A stretch of 64,000 nucleotides of DNA, from NCBI RefSeq assembly GCF_000003815.2, contig NC_049991.1, positions 15,998,971 to 16,062,970 on the forward strand, in the 5' to 3' direction. This document shows, piece by piece, positions 33,567-45,400 of this stretch. The stretch is from Branchiostoma floridae. Its lineage: Eukaryota > Chordata > Leptocardii > Amphioxiformes > Branchiostomatidae. Each line of letters opens with the position of its first letter. The first letter of the stretch is position 1. The notes below the pieces were generated by a model. The model was given only the letters and a program-made list of their open reading frames with translations, did not search any database and was not told where the DNA came from. Position numbers and translations under genes: made by a program.

Positions 33567-35915
33567 GCCCATGCCAAATTTTCCCGGGATGTTCCCAAGC
33601 AGTTCTTCCAGCGATTCCTCGCGAAACAAACAAGACACAGCTGCAGGTGTAGGTGCGGAAGGTGGTCATGAGAAACACTGTCGGACCTGTACTGATTTTA
33701 GGACCTGGATGAGGATGCAGGGGAAAACGCCGCCCACACAAAGTAAGCCGCAGGTACGACGGTCGGTTGTTCTGTCAACATAAATTCTGGCAACACTGAC
33801 TTACGCAAGGATTTAGGAGCAATTTGTTTCGCGCAAAACAGAGATGACATGTTTTGCACGATTTGTGCAAAACTTGCGTAGCTATGAAATAATTCATCCA
33901 TGTTATCTTTCCAGAGATAAATGTGTCTCTGTATAATTTGTAAAACCAATGTGTGTAACTACGTTTAGGTATTGCGTAATACACATGATAAGCAAAACAG
34001 GGAGTTTAATATCTTGATGTATTACCTTGAGAGTTACCTTGCATAATCATACCAAGCCTAAGGGAATGTAGACGCATGCATTCTAATATTTGCAAAATGG
34101 TTACAAAGGGTTTCCCCATGAACCTCAAAATGCATAAAATTAAATGAGTCATTCGTAAAGAGCCAACTTGCATCATTCCACAGAAAACCAGTGAAGAGGA
34201 CGATGAGAAAGACCCTGAGTGTCCCCTGGACAGAGATGAGCTGGGTAGGAACACCTGGTCCTTCATGCACACTATGGCTGCTTACTACCCTGATAAACCC
34301 TCCCACACACAGCAACAGGAGATGTCACAGTTCATCCACCTCTTCTCCAAGTTCTTCCCATGTGAGGAGTGTGCAACAGACTTCAGGGAAAGGTAAATAT
34401 TGTACTGTCAGATGCTTTAAAAAAAAAGATTTGTGGCATTTTATTACTATTAAGGTGGTCATTGTGGCTTTACAGGGGAAGGTGAATGAATACAGTGCAG
34501 AGGAAAATGATATACAGTCAAACCTGTCTATAGCGGCCACTCAAGGGACTGGTCAAAATTGGCCACTATAGAGAGGTGGCCACTATAGAGAATATGCTAA
34601 TTAATTGACCACAAGCAATAAGTTACACATGGTTTTAGTACCCACTGATCTTTATTCACATAATACAGTACTGTGCATGTACTGCAATGATTTTACACTA
34701 TATGTATTAAGAAAACAAATGCTATAAAAAGTTTTAAATGTTCTACAGTTGATATTGTCTGAAGAGACCGGTATCGTCATATTTCTTTGATCTTTCGTCT
34801 TGTATCCTTTGATACTTCGCCGTCCGTGTGTTCCCTCCCGCGTTCACACGTCAGGTTCGCCAATTATGCTAATGTGGTACTCACAAGAAAAGTCTCGTCA
34901 TTTTAGACTTATCTCTTAATAAATGTAAGAATAAAATCCACCATAGTCTGAAGTTCATATCATTTTGTCTTTGTAACAATTCATTTAGAAAGTTTTTGTG
35001 ATAAAAATTAACCTAAGCGATAGTGTATTAGAACGTAACTTTAACGCAATTTACCTCTGTAATATTGGTGTCGTCTATTGACCTTATATGACCTCGCTTG
35101 TCGGCGGGTATGGGTAGCGCCAGTTTACGAAGTTTTGTTTTGAAAATAAATCAAAGAGGTTTTAAATCCGGCGTAGGGTGACGATACGGCAGCTGTATAT
35201 GGCCGAACGCGTGCCGAAACATAGATCAGCGGTCCGCGTGGCCGTAATTGGCAGTGTTTTTGTACCTGCGGGACCGGAAATAGTGTGGCCGTGGCCGCGT
35301 TGGACAGGTGGCCGCTAAGCCTATTTCTTAATCATTACGAATCCAAGGGACCGACAAAAAGTGGCCACTATGGGCAGGTGGCCGTTATGCAAAGGTGGCC
35401 GCTAATACAGGTTTGACTGTACTCTTACGTGGACTAGTAGCAATATTGCTAATATGCAGGAAAGGTGGCAATATTCTTAGCAAAATGTATCATTGTATGT
35501 ACGGTAATTGATGCACTGCATAAAGTACTTTTTACATTAAGTTTCTATTTTGCAGACTTACCTATTTCAACCGATAAATCTCTATCAGCCTATTCATAAT
35601 ACATCGCTAGAAATAAGTTTTTAAAGACCTTGTTAGAACTGTTTGTAAGTAGCTGACTTGGACTTTAAAGATTTGATTTGATGACTTTCGATCAATGAAT
35701 CCTTATCAGCCTATGCATATCATTACCTTGTGTTCCTTAACTGTTTCCCCAGGTTGAAAAGCAACCCCCCTAATGTGGCCAGTCGCCACCACCTCTCCCA
35801 GTGGATGTGTGAGGAACACAACAATGTCAGCAGGAGGATCGGGAAGCCTGAGTTTGACTGTTCCAAGGTGGATGAGAGATGGAGAGATGGCTGGAAGGAC
35901 GGGTCATGTGGTTGA
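33559..35915 (+). CDS. GFER: GFER/ALR, FAD-linked sulfhydryl oxidase (Erv1 family), 3 exons
   Basis: Exons 33559-33753, 34184-34392 and 35753-35915 (TGA) join in phase to 188 aa, near the 205 aa of the human long form. The enzyme reoxidises MIA40/CHCHD4 in the mitochondrial intermembrane space and passes electrons to cytochrome c or oxygen. Visible: an N-terminal CRTC shuttle pair (41-44), the ERV/ALR core with W-x-x-x-H ([15 protein letters not shown]) and the active-site CEEC (125-128), HNN in the FAD region, and the conserved end [18 protein letters not shown]. The donor at 33754 was chosen over GTAAGC at 33743 because only it keeps phase with exon 2. A 905-bp MITE sits in intron 2. AATAAA at 36065-36070 ends the transcript, convergent with PMS2. 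Confidence 0.95.
34515..35419. mobile_element. 905-bp TA-flanked CAGTCAAACCTG element in GFER intron 2
   Basis: Starts CAGTCAAACCTGTCTATAGC and ends CAGGTTTGACTG, flanked by TA on both sides. Ends repeat GGCCACTATAG phrases seen in the 178-bp copy at 3388-3565. The 700-bp centre has no open frame, so it is a non-autonomous mariner-like element. Confidence 0.8.
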
Positions 35916-36064
35916 AGAGTCATTGATTTCTGTTTCTTTAACATTACCACCGACAATGTGCAATATCTGTAAGGATGCTGGTGTGGTGAATGGCATGTCA
36001 GTGATGAGCTGCAGTTTTAAAGTCTGGACAACATTGATGAAAGTTACAGTCAAAATCAAATTGT

Positions 36065-36070
36065 AATAAA
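36065..36070 (+). terminator. GFER: GFER polyadenylation signal
   Basis: AATAAA 150 bp after the GFER stop codon; the first canonical signal on this strand. Confidence 0.6.
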
Positions 36071-36186
36071 AGTTTATTTAACGGAATTGTACTCTTTATA
36101 TTACAACATCAACCATCATACTCTATTGTAGCATTTATGAAAATTAAAAAAATTCTTTTGATTCTAAGATTGTTTCCATTTTAGAC

Positions 36187-36192
36187 TTTATT
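36187..36192 (-). terminator. PMS2: PMS2 polyadenylation signal
   Basis: AATAAA on the minus strand, 214 bp after the PMS2 stop codon. A second one at 36073-36078 would make the transcript overlap the GFER 3' end. Confidence 0.5.
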
Positions 36193-36405
36193 CACCAGAT
36201 CAGTCCTCGTCAATTTAGCACTAATTGTACTACATGTAGGAAATAATAAGTAGTAAAAAACTCTACTCAGTGCACATGCATGTGAATTTCAATACAAACA
36301 CACAGAAGTACTGTCCTAATGCTTGGTCGCAAAAGTTGCCTTGGTGAGATAATACTACTTCAATGATTCCTAACAGAATCTTAGCCTTAGAAATGAGAAC
36401 TTGGC

Positions 36406-39400
36406 TCAGTCTGGCAGCATGTTGAGGTTAAAGAGGTGCCTCATAGTGGGGCGGCCATGAGGACAGTTCCACGGCTGCTCAATCTCTCCCATGTGGCTCA
36501 GCAGTTGGCGCATCTCTCCCCGGTTAAGGGCTGTGCCAATCATCACTGACTTACGACAGGCTCGCGACGCAAACATCTGTCTGACACGTGACGGACGGCA
36601 CATCACACCCTGGAAAAGAAGGGGACACTGATTAAACATCATAGAACCCACAGAAACAAACGTTATAGACAGCGTGTATGTACATGTATTTAAGAGGTTG
36701 AATATAATTTCCATGCCATCTTTTGCTGTATAAGCACCATACACTCTGCTTAGGCTTGTAGGCATTTTGTTTCATCTTGAAAGATAGGATCTAATTTGCA
36801 AGTAAAACAGATAAAAGGAAAATGCCTGCATGTGTTACTACTGCCAGAGGTTACTACTGTTCCTAAAGAGCTATGTCCTTGGTGCTGAATATCCTTCAAA
36901 TGGAATAAATGTACTTCTATCCTTCAAAAATTGCCCATATCTTTTAACCCAATAATGTACAGTGTCTTACAAACTGTTCATGTGAATGTACACATGACAA
37001 ACCCTGCAATACGTCATCTCCGAGATTTATAATTACACTTCAAAGTTATGTATACTGTGGTCAACAAAACCTAATCTCCAGGCAGATCTACCAGTGGCAT
37101 AAGGAGTTTAGCTGGCCAAGGAGTGTTCTGAATCAGTGGCTCAGAACACTCCTTGGCTAGACTGATTAAATCTCGCTTATAGCAGCCCACCAAACATCCA
37201 GTTACAGCCCTGGACAGCAGAGTTTGTGTTACACAGACTACTCCTTGGCCAGCTAAACTCCTTATGCCACTGGTAGATCTGCCTGGAGATTAAACAAAAC
37301 CTACCGGTGCATCACTGAGCATGAAGATGAGTTCTTCTATATCCTCCTTCCCAAACGTCCAGTTCTTACTGACCGGCATGGACACCAGCTTGACTCTTTC
37401 TGTACAGGGTGCTGGGGAAGACCAAAACATTTTCATCACAACCCTTGAACTCAAGAATTTTCAACATACAATTAAGACAAGAATTGTTTTGGGCCTTTGC
37501 TTACACCAGATACAAAAGTACAAACTTATCTTCTTAAACACAGAAATGTGTTATGTTTGTGTCATGACACCAGCACTAGTTGTGGGTGTCTCAAGCCTAT
37601 TGTCTTGTTGCAATTCCAAAGCACATCCAAATATCTAATGTCTTCTTCATCTAAAGTGTTTCTCTGACAAAGGTGGTCTCAACTGCATACAAACCCTTGC
37701 TTTCTGCGAATTGTAGGTACATTACCATCTTCCTGGATGGTGAATTCAAAGCCGTTCTTCCTGAAGATGTCCATGTTGTCCATGAGGATGCTCTCGTTGG
37801 CTGCGGTGAGGTGGAGACTCTGTGGCTGGATCAGCCTCTGTCCCTGCAGCACCGTGTTCCTCTGCAGCATCTCAAAGTTGTACTTCTCATCTGTGGCATG
37901 CTACAGTAGATGCAAAACACAATGTCAGTAAAATGGATGTGATCATTGACCAGACATTAGACATGGTTTACAGCCCCTAAAACTAACATGGGGGTTGCTC
38001 AACACAGAGGCAGCTGTTAAACATTTTCCCAAGTGTTCAAAAATTCTCAGGAACCTTTTTCATAAATCCAATTTTTCTGGTGGTAGAAAAAAAAATTACT
38101 GTTCTGAGAAAACAATTGAGAAAAGTGAAATTTACGTACAGTTGTCTTTTTTGATTGTGCTGTCATTGTACAAACGTAAAATGGTTTAAAAAACTATGAG
38201 AGAAGGGCAATTTGACACTGATGCAAGTTGTCAATTGAATATACTCCTTGAGAGTAAAACCTTTAACATGGCCTTTACAAGTACAATTGCTTGTTAAAAA
38301 ATCAAACTTTGAAATCATAAGGATATTTTGTGATTGTTTACATACCTGATCAATGATGAAGAGGTCTCCACCCAGTCTTGCGATGATGAAGCCAAGGTTA
38401 AACTGTCCCAGGATCTCCATCTGTGTGAACTTGTCCTTGCTGCAAAGAAACAACAAAAGCATAACCTTCAAATATCAAAAGCTGAACAGTCCACAGACAA
38501 GAGTGCAGTCTTTTAATTATACTATGGTCAACCACTGTCAAGAAATTTGAAGTGTTACCTGTACCTCTGCAGTTAGGCAACAAAAATACTGTAAGGGGAA
38601 TTCGGAAAATGTTTGCAGTTTCCATGGTAACATTTTTACTGTGACCTTAAAATCACCACAAAAATTTGTGGTCTGTCTTCTGCCGGCCTACTTCCTTGTT
38701 TCAACCCTGAACTTTAAACTACTCTGAACACTTTAATTTCTCCCTACTGCAAAATTACATTCCCACAAACACTTCACCTATTACAGTATTACAAGCCCTT
38801 GTTGTTAATCCACATGTAAGCTCACCTGATCTCTCTCCTCAGCTCATCCTCTGCTGCCTGGTTATCACTTGGTGAGATTTTAGCCCTGAATGACCTTCCC
38901 ATCATCTCTGTTCTCTCTTTATGTTCTGCATGTCTTTTTAACTTCTGTCTTAAGGAGTCCATACTGAAGCCAAGTTTGATTTCCTTCCTGTGTATGTCAG
39001 TTGCTTGGTCAAAGGACACTGGAAGGATTTCTGTTTCAGACTCTTCTGTAGTTTCTTTCTTTACTGTTTCTGTACAGGTAGAGTCACTCCTGGTCAGAGA
39101 AAGTGGTGATGTTGTTGCACGTTCAGAGCTACACGAAGAAAGGTTGGCACCACTCACTTTCTCATTCTTTGCATCCTCCTCTTGTAATAATGTGTTTAGT
39201 TGATTTTCAGAATCTGACCTTGCAAGAGGTATTCTACTGTTCTGTATTTTGACCTCTTTGACTTGCACGGTAATTTCATTTCTTTGACATAAATCTTTGT
39301 TGGAATCATTGTCGCTAGTAGATGCATTGATACTACTGCCATGCTTCTGTGGAGTCTCTATACATGTGATGAGAACGGTTTGCTTCTGCTGCTCTTTGTT

Positions 39401-42400
39401 ACTTTCATCAGACAACACAGCAAGGCATTCATCTGTTTGAATCCTGTCATGGTCATGAACAGGTGTGAATGATTCAAGCTCAGGAGCAGACTTAATACTT
39501 TTGATGTTAGTGGCAGTTTCAAATCTGTTATCTTTTGACATCTGATCAGTCATACTGAGGGTACAATGAAGGGGATAATCAGGTTTTCCTTCCTCTTCAC
39601 ATTCAACGGTTTCTTCTTTGTCAAGCAGAGATACGCTTGTAGCTTCTGAGCTCTCGGAAGCTTCCTGTTTGCCAGAGGGAGGACTTCTGAAGAAAGTATC
39701 CAACTTCCTCTCTGTTGTGGGGACAGAAAACACAAAGGAAACAAAGGATCTGAGTGATGGTTCCTACAAAGTGTAAAAAGAAATAATGTGTTCCTCCCAA
39801 CACACAAATTTCTGTCCCAGTAGTATAGTTCCTGGAGACAGCCCTTATATTTTGCATACACTTCTTTTCACCTTATTCTCAACATATTCCAATCCTTTTA
39901 ATACATAATCATGTACATACGTTTGGGAGTTCTGCCCTGGGGGGTGTCATCTTTGTCCACCGATGGATGAGAGAAGGACCTAAAATTGACAAAAAATAGT
40001 TAATTGTAAGTCCTTTATCAAAATGAACACTGAAGATGGCACAATATAGACAGTGTCATAACAGGCAAAATGTCATCCAAACTTTATTCATCCAAGGAGT
40101 GTTTCACACCTTTTGAGCCCTGCCAAAGAAAGGCCTGCAGATTTCTGTAGGGAGTATAAAAAAGGTGACATACATTATAACCAACATAGTCATACAAACA
40201 AATAAACAACAAATATTAATGTCTCATTAGATCTAACAAAATTTTCAAAACAGCTAACTTCTCAATGCATTATTCTTTTACCATTATCCAATTAAAACTA
40301 AACTTTTGTACACCAACCCACCATTACACCTGTAATGAATCTTGTCCTTAAGATTTAATCACAGTTGATTGCTTCAGGGAGAGCACAGCTCTCCTGCTGC
40401 CATCCGCTGTCACCCCCACATGGCAACTACATGTATCCCTTCTTTCTATGTAGCACGTCTATATCAGTGAAACTTTGCACTAGCCAAATCTACCTTACAA
40501 ATATCACTATTTTTACTCTAAGTCTTTGAGACTGTACATGAAATTAGCCTTTGGGCATGATATTGCAAATAAAACAAGCTAATATAAATATCCACCCATT
40601 GCATAAAATGCCCCTTTGTACATTAGTTCACCTTTACTTGTGGGGTAACCTATATCTGTTCTTTTAAAAACAGGGTAGGGATACAGTATCATGATCAAGT
40701 TGATGGATGTTGGTTACAAACTGCAGTGATTGAAAATGTTGCAGTTTCAAAGCACCATCCATCATCACGATATCCTTAAATACCCTGTTTTTAGAAACAA
40801 AAGATATAGTTTACCCCGCGGATAAATGCCAACTAGCGTTAGTACTGGAATTGCAAAAAAATAAAATAAAAACTTGGCACATGCTTGAAGGCACGGCAAC
40901 TCGGATCTAATGTTTATTGACCGGGCACGTGCTTGGAACATTTTATTTTTACCAGAGTGTAGTAAACAAAAGGAAACTAAAAAATCTTGAACTACAGCCC
41001 CAAAATAGCATAATCCTACCATAGATTTGCTTACGTAAAAGCAAACGAATGATTGATGTACATGGTAACCTACCTTGACACTGCAAGGTTCTGCACACGT
41101 TGCCCTGTGGAAAACAGCAATAACTCATGTCAGAGGGGAACAGTTTCAGGATTAATGCCGCCTGCAGGTGTTCCAGGAGATACCACCCTGGATTACAGCG
41201 GGGGACGTCAGGAGACTTGTCCTCACATCATTCATTACATTCCCTGTCCCAGGACATCTGTCAGGAACTACTGTAAAGTTGGAAATGTTTACAGTGATTT
41301 CGTTTTGTCAGTGATCTCTCCACCTCACCGCAAATATGTAGCCGCCTTCGCGGACTTTGAGTGGAGGGGGTTTGCTTGTTTCAGAGTTGGCTTAGGTTCC
41401 CTAATGCTAGAAAAGGGAGTTTGCCAAGGAAGAGAGTTTGCCTAGAAAGGTAGCTTGCTGTGGAAGAAAGTTTTGCCCCCACTTTGAGGCAAACTCCCTT
41501 CTTCTGCTTTGACATTTAATTAGACAACTCAATTATGAGTGTTCATTGTATCAATTACAACACTGAAATCTTCCCTTCCACTCTTAGGCAACATCAATTT
41601 AATTTGTAGGGCCTTGGATTTAAAAAAAACAATTGCTTATTACCTCCATGAAAAAATAGTTTTGGGTGTGTCTGTGTGTGTGTCTGTGTGTGTGTTAGTG
41701 TTTCCGGATATTTGTGAACATCATAACTTGAGAACCTCTTGATGGACTACGATGATATTTGGTATGTGGGTAGGGGTTGGGAAGACGAAGGTCAAGGTCA
41801 CTTTTGGGCCCCCTGGTGTGTGACCTTGGTACTGCAGTGCAACTTCCGGTTTTGCTATCTCGGTGTTCTGAACATGCTATGGTCAAGATTTTTAAGTATT
41901 AGATAGCTCTTGTGCTCAGGAAAAAATGACATAAGTTTGGGCCCCCTAGCGTCTAGTTTTGGGATAGCAGGGGCATTTTTGTCAAAAACTTCTGACGAGG
42001 ATAACTCAAGAAGGGAACAACGGATTTTCATGATTTTTGGTATGTAGGTACCTTAGACAATGTTGGACAAGATATAATACTAATTATGCAAAATAGGAGT
42101 ACATTTGCATAATTAATGAGAATATTCTATCATAGCAATTTTTCAATGTATCTCTTGTCCCGTACGTGATATGGTTGGGTGGTAGATAGCTTTTAGCGTC
42201 ATGACAAAGTGGGGCAAGTTTCAGTCCCCTTACATTCAATTGTGGAACTGCAGGGGCATTTTTGTCAAGACACTCCAAAGAGGATAACTGCAGAAAGGAA
42301 CGGCGGATTGCCTGCATTTTAGGTATGCAGGTAGCTTAGGCAAAGATGTTCATAATGATATGCATCTTATGCAAATAAGGACTTAATTTGCATAATTAAT

Positions 42401-45400
42401 GAGGAAATTGTATAATTTCATTGTTTGATATCAAATATGCAAACGAGGAACATATTTGCATAATTTATGCAAAAATTGCAAAACAACTTAATGATTAATG
42501 ATTTGAATTGGGAATTTTACTTGTGACATGTGTACTGTACGTTCTTCAATGATGAACAGCACCATGCATAAATCATGTTAATGTTAAGTCATTTGCATGA
42601 AATTAACAAAAGCTCTCAATATTCATGGAGGTATGAGGTCGCTGAACTCTAGTTATATACTAGTATTAACTGGAAAAACAAAGCCTGTGGACAAGGTCTA
42701 TGACTTGGAGCACTCAGTTTTATTGAAGTAGCTATATGAAAGTTTTCCTCCCTGCCCTCTACTTTTAAGATACTACAATGTACTTGCTATACCTTTATCG
42801 TAACACATCTAAGGACCAAGAAAACAAATTGGTGTGCTTTACAGTGAAATTTTTATTGTGCTTAATCAAAGTCCCCACGAAAACAAATGAATTTGCCATA
42901 TTATGGAAATGGCAAGTGACAAAAGTTTCCTAGAAAATGCACAGCTATACAAGCACTGTTGTACACATGACAAAGGACAAGTACTGAATACCTAAGATTG
43001 TCAAGAGAAGCCAGTTTTAGTACGTAGGCGTAAATATGAAGAAGAACAAGATGAAGTACCTGCTGTCTCTGCTGACAGATGACGGTAATTGAAGATTCGA
43101 GGCGGGAACTGCACCAAAAATAAAAATTTGATTAGAGGCTTTGAGAGTTTGATTACAGGGGAGTTAATGGGCTTTATGTGCCAATCATGCACAGTGCATT
43201 GGCTTTTTTTCCAGAAGACTGGGCAATCAGAAAGGCACTAAAGAAGAGCAGTCATCATTAGAGCATTATATCTATAAGCACCTTGAACATTAGACAAGCA
43301 GCACTTCATACCATAAAAGTAGTACTTTATTTTCACATTCATAGAGTCTTTTGACCTTGAGATGAGGGGAAAATGTCCTTGAGAAAATGGCAGAGCATTC
43401 TGAAAAGTTAAATGGACATGATTGCATTGATAGGCATCATCATTTGAGGTTTGCTAATACAAATGTATCCTACTTTGAGACTGCACATTGAATCTATTGC
43501 CTTTATCTTCTGTATTGAGACTAGCCTGCAATTCAAGAGACTATAGTGTAAATCTAAAAATGTTAATGGTGGTTTCATGTTGCTGTTTTCACAGTGATTT
43601 CACTCTCCTCAAGATCTGCAAATTCACACAAAACGGATTTCTACTGTACTAAAAATTTTTTTCGGCCAGAAATTCAAAACGCTGCAAAAACCTACTTTCC
43701 CAAAACTGAAGCCCAGGCTAGGTAGAATAAATGAATTTACAGTAACATTTGCTATAGAGGATTGATTAGGATGGTGAAAAAAAACACATCACATTTCTTA
43801 CTACATCATCTCAGACTTAACAAGACAAAAATATCTTTTTCCTTCTACTGAATAATCTATATTCAATCTTACTACATGTGCTAAATCTTTCATACCTTTA
43901 AGTATACTGTGTAATAAGTCTTGCTTTGTACACATTCAAGTAGAAACAAAAGGGTTTACACAAGAAGTAAGATAAGACTTTAAGAGGTTTATGTTTTCAT
44001 TACAGACCAGATATGTTCAAACATGTAACAATCATGAAGTGATGCATTTCCTTGCCATTAGCACTGCTCATAATATAAGACATAAAAGCAAAACGATGCG
44101 GAATAAAACAGCCTTGGGTTCCATGGAAACATGTACGTCAGTAAAAGTGTCAGTTTCATTTCTTCATATGAATACTGCATTCAATATGATACTAGTGTAT
44201 TGTCTTAATTCTGTCAATATTATTACTGAAACAGTTGCTTCCTAGTTAAGTTTGAAATTTGAGCATTTTTAGGTTCAATGAATTTTGCTGGAAATCATTC
44301 AACAGAAGTCTTTCCTCCAGTATATCCTTTGAAGCGACTAATCCCCAAAAGTGAAACAAGTAGCTGAAATGTGAAAAGCACACCGATGGATGCAGAAAAC
44401 TTTAAAGCCTTAAGCTCCACGTAAATTGTTTTCTGTTTCTTGCCAAGTTGTCTGAGCAAATTGAATTACTAGTGATAGCAACGAGGCACCGAAGTACAAA
44501 ACTATCTTCCAACAAATTAGCTACAACGTAGCTCTCAACCCAAAAAGGTATTCATGTGGTACTCATTGGCTTACTAAAGCTTTAACCTTCTTTCTGCTAT
44601 CCAATGCAATATCCAGTACAAATGTGGTGCAAAGTGGCGACCTCAGGAGGCTGAGAGTTAAGAAAACTCTGACTAACAAACAGCCACTCCCCTATGTATA
44701 CAAAGTGCTGTTTTATTTGCTGACCCCAAATCTGCCGCTATGAAAGACTGCCAGGATGTTTAGGCATGACCACATCTTCTATGCATCACTGTAAGCCACC
44801 TTGAAACAACATTTGCATAATCTGAATAGACGGGGAAGTGCGTAGGACTTGGTAAGGAGGGAAATGTACGTCTCCTTAAATACATCATGCGTGCTGATGA
44901 ACATCTCGGCAGTTTCACACATCAAGACGAGGAAGCTGATCAACAACTGACGGACAGCAGAGGAAAACATTTACTTTGATGGCCACAACTGTAACAGTTG
45001 CTCCAGTTACTGGCAGGTGAGTTTCTTTTCTTACTGAAAGCCACAGAGCATGATAAATACTACATGTACTGAATGTGACAGTAAGTGCGGCAGCCATTCT
45101 TTTTTTAAAGAGGAACAAAAAGATCTTTTCAGTGTTTTGACAGTTTAGATCTTTGTGGTGAAATACTGCAAAGAATGAAGTTTCCAACCTCCTAGTATAT
45201 GGAAAAGTGATCACTCAATGTACCAATGGCAAATGCAAAGGACAAAAGTCGGAAAAGATGAAAGGAAAACCCAAATGTTGATGAAATGTGCCAAGATATA
45301 CCATAAAAGAGACAAGCAACTTTAGCTGCACATGTTTGTTGCTCGATTCCAATGATTTCCTGTTCCACATTTTTCATGAGATTTCCACAGATCAAGCTCT

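Noticed and set aside
33743..33748. GTAAGC donor 11 bp upstream of the accepted GFER exon 1 donor
   Set aside because: Using it puts exon 2 out of frame with an immediate stop; the GTACGA donor after CCGCAG keeps the conserved reading.
43060..43108. Exon-like 49-nt minus-strand segment in the PMS2 long intron, with a T-rich acceptor and GTACTT donor
   Set aside because: Its length is not a multiple of three. Including it between exons 11 and 12 shifts the frame and gives a stop in exon 13, while exons 11 and 12 fit directly.
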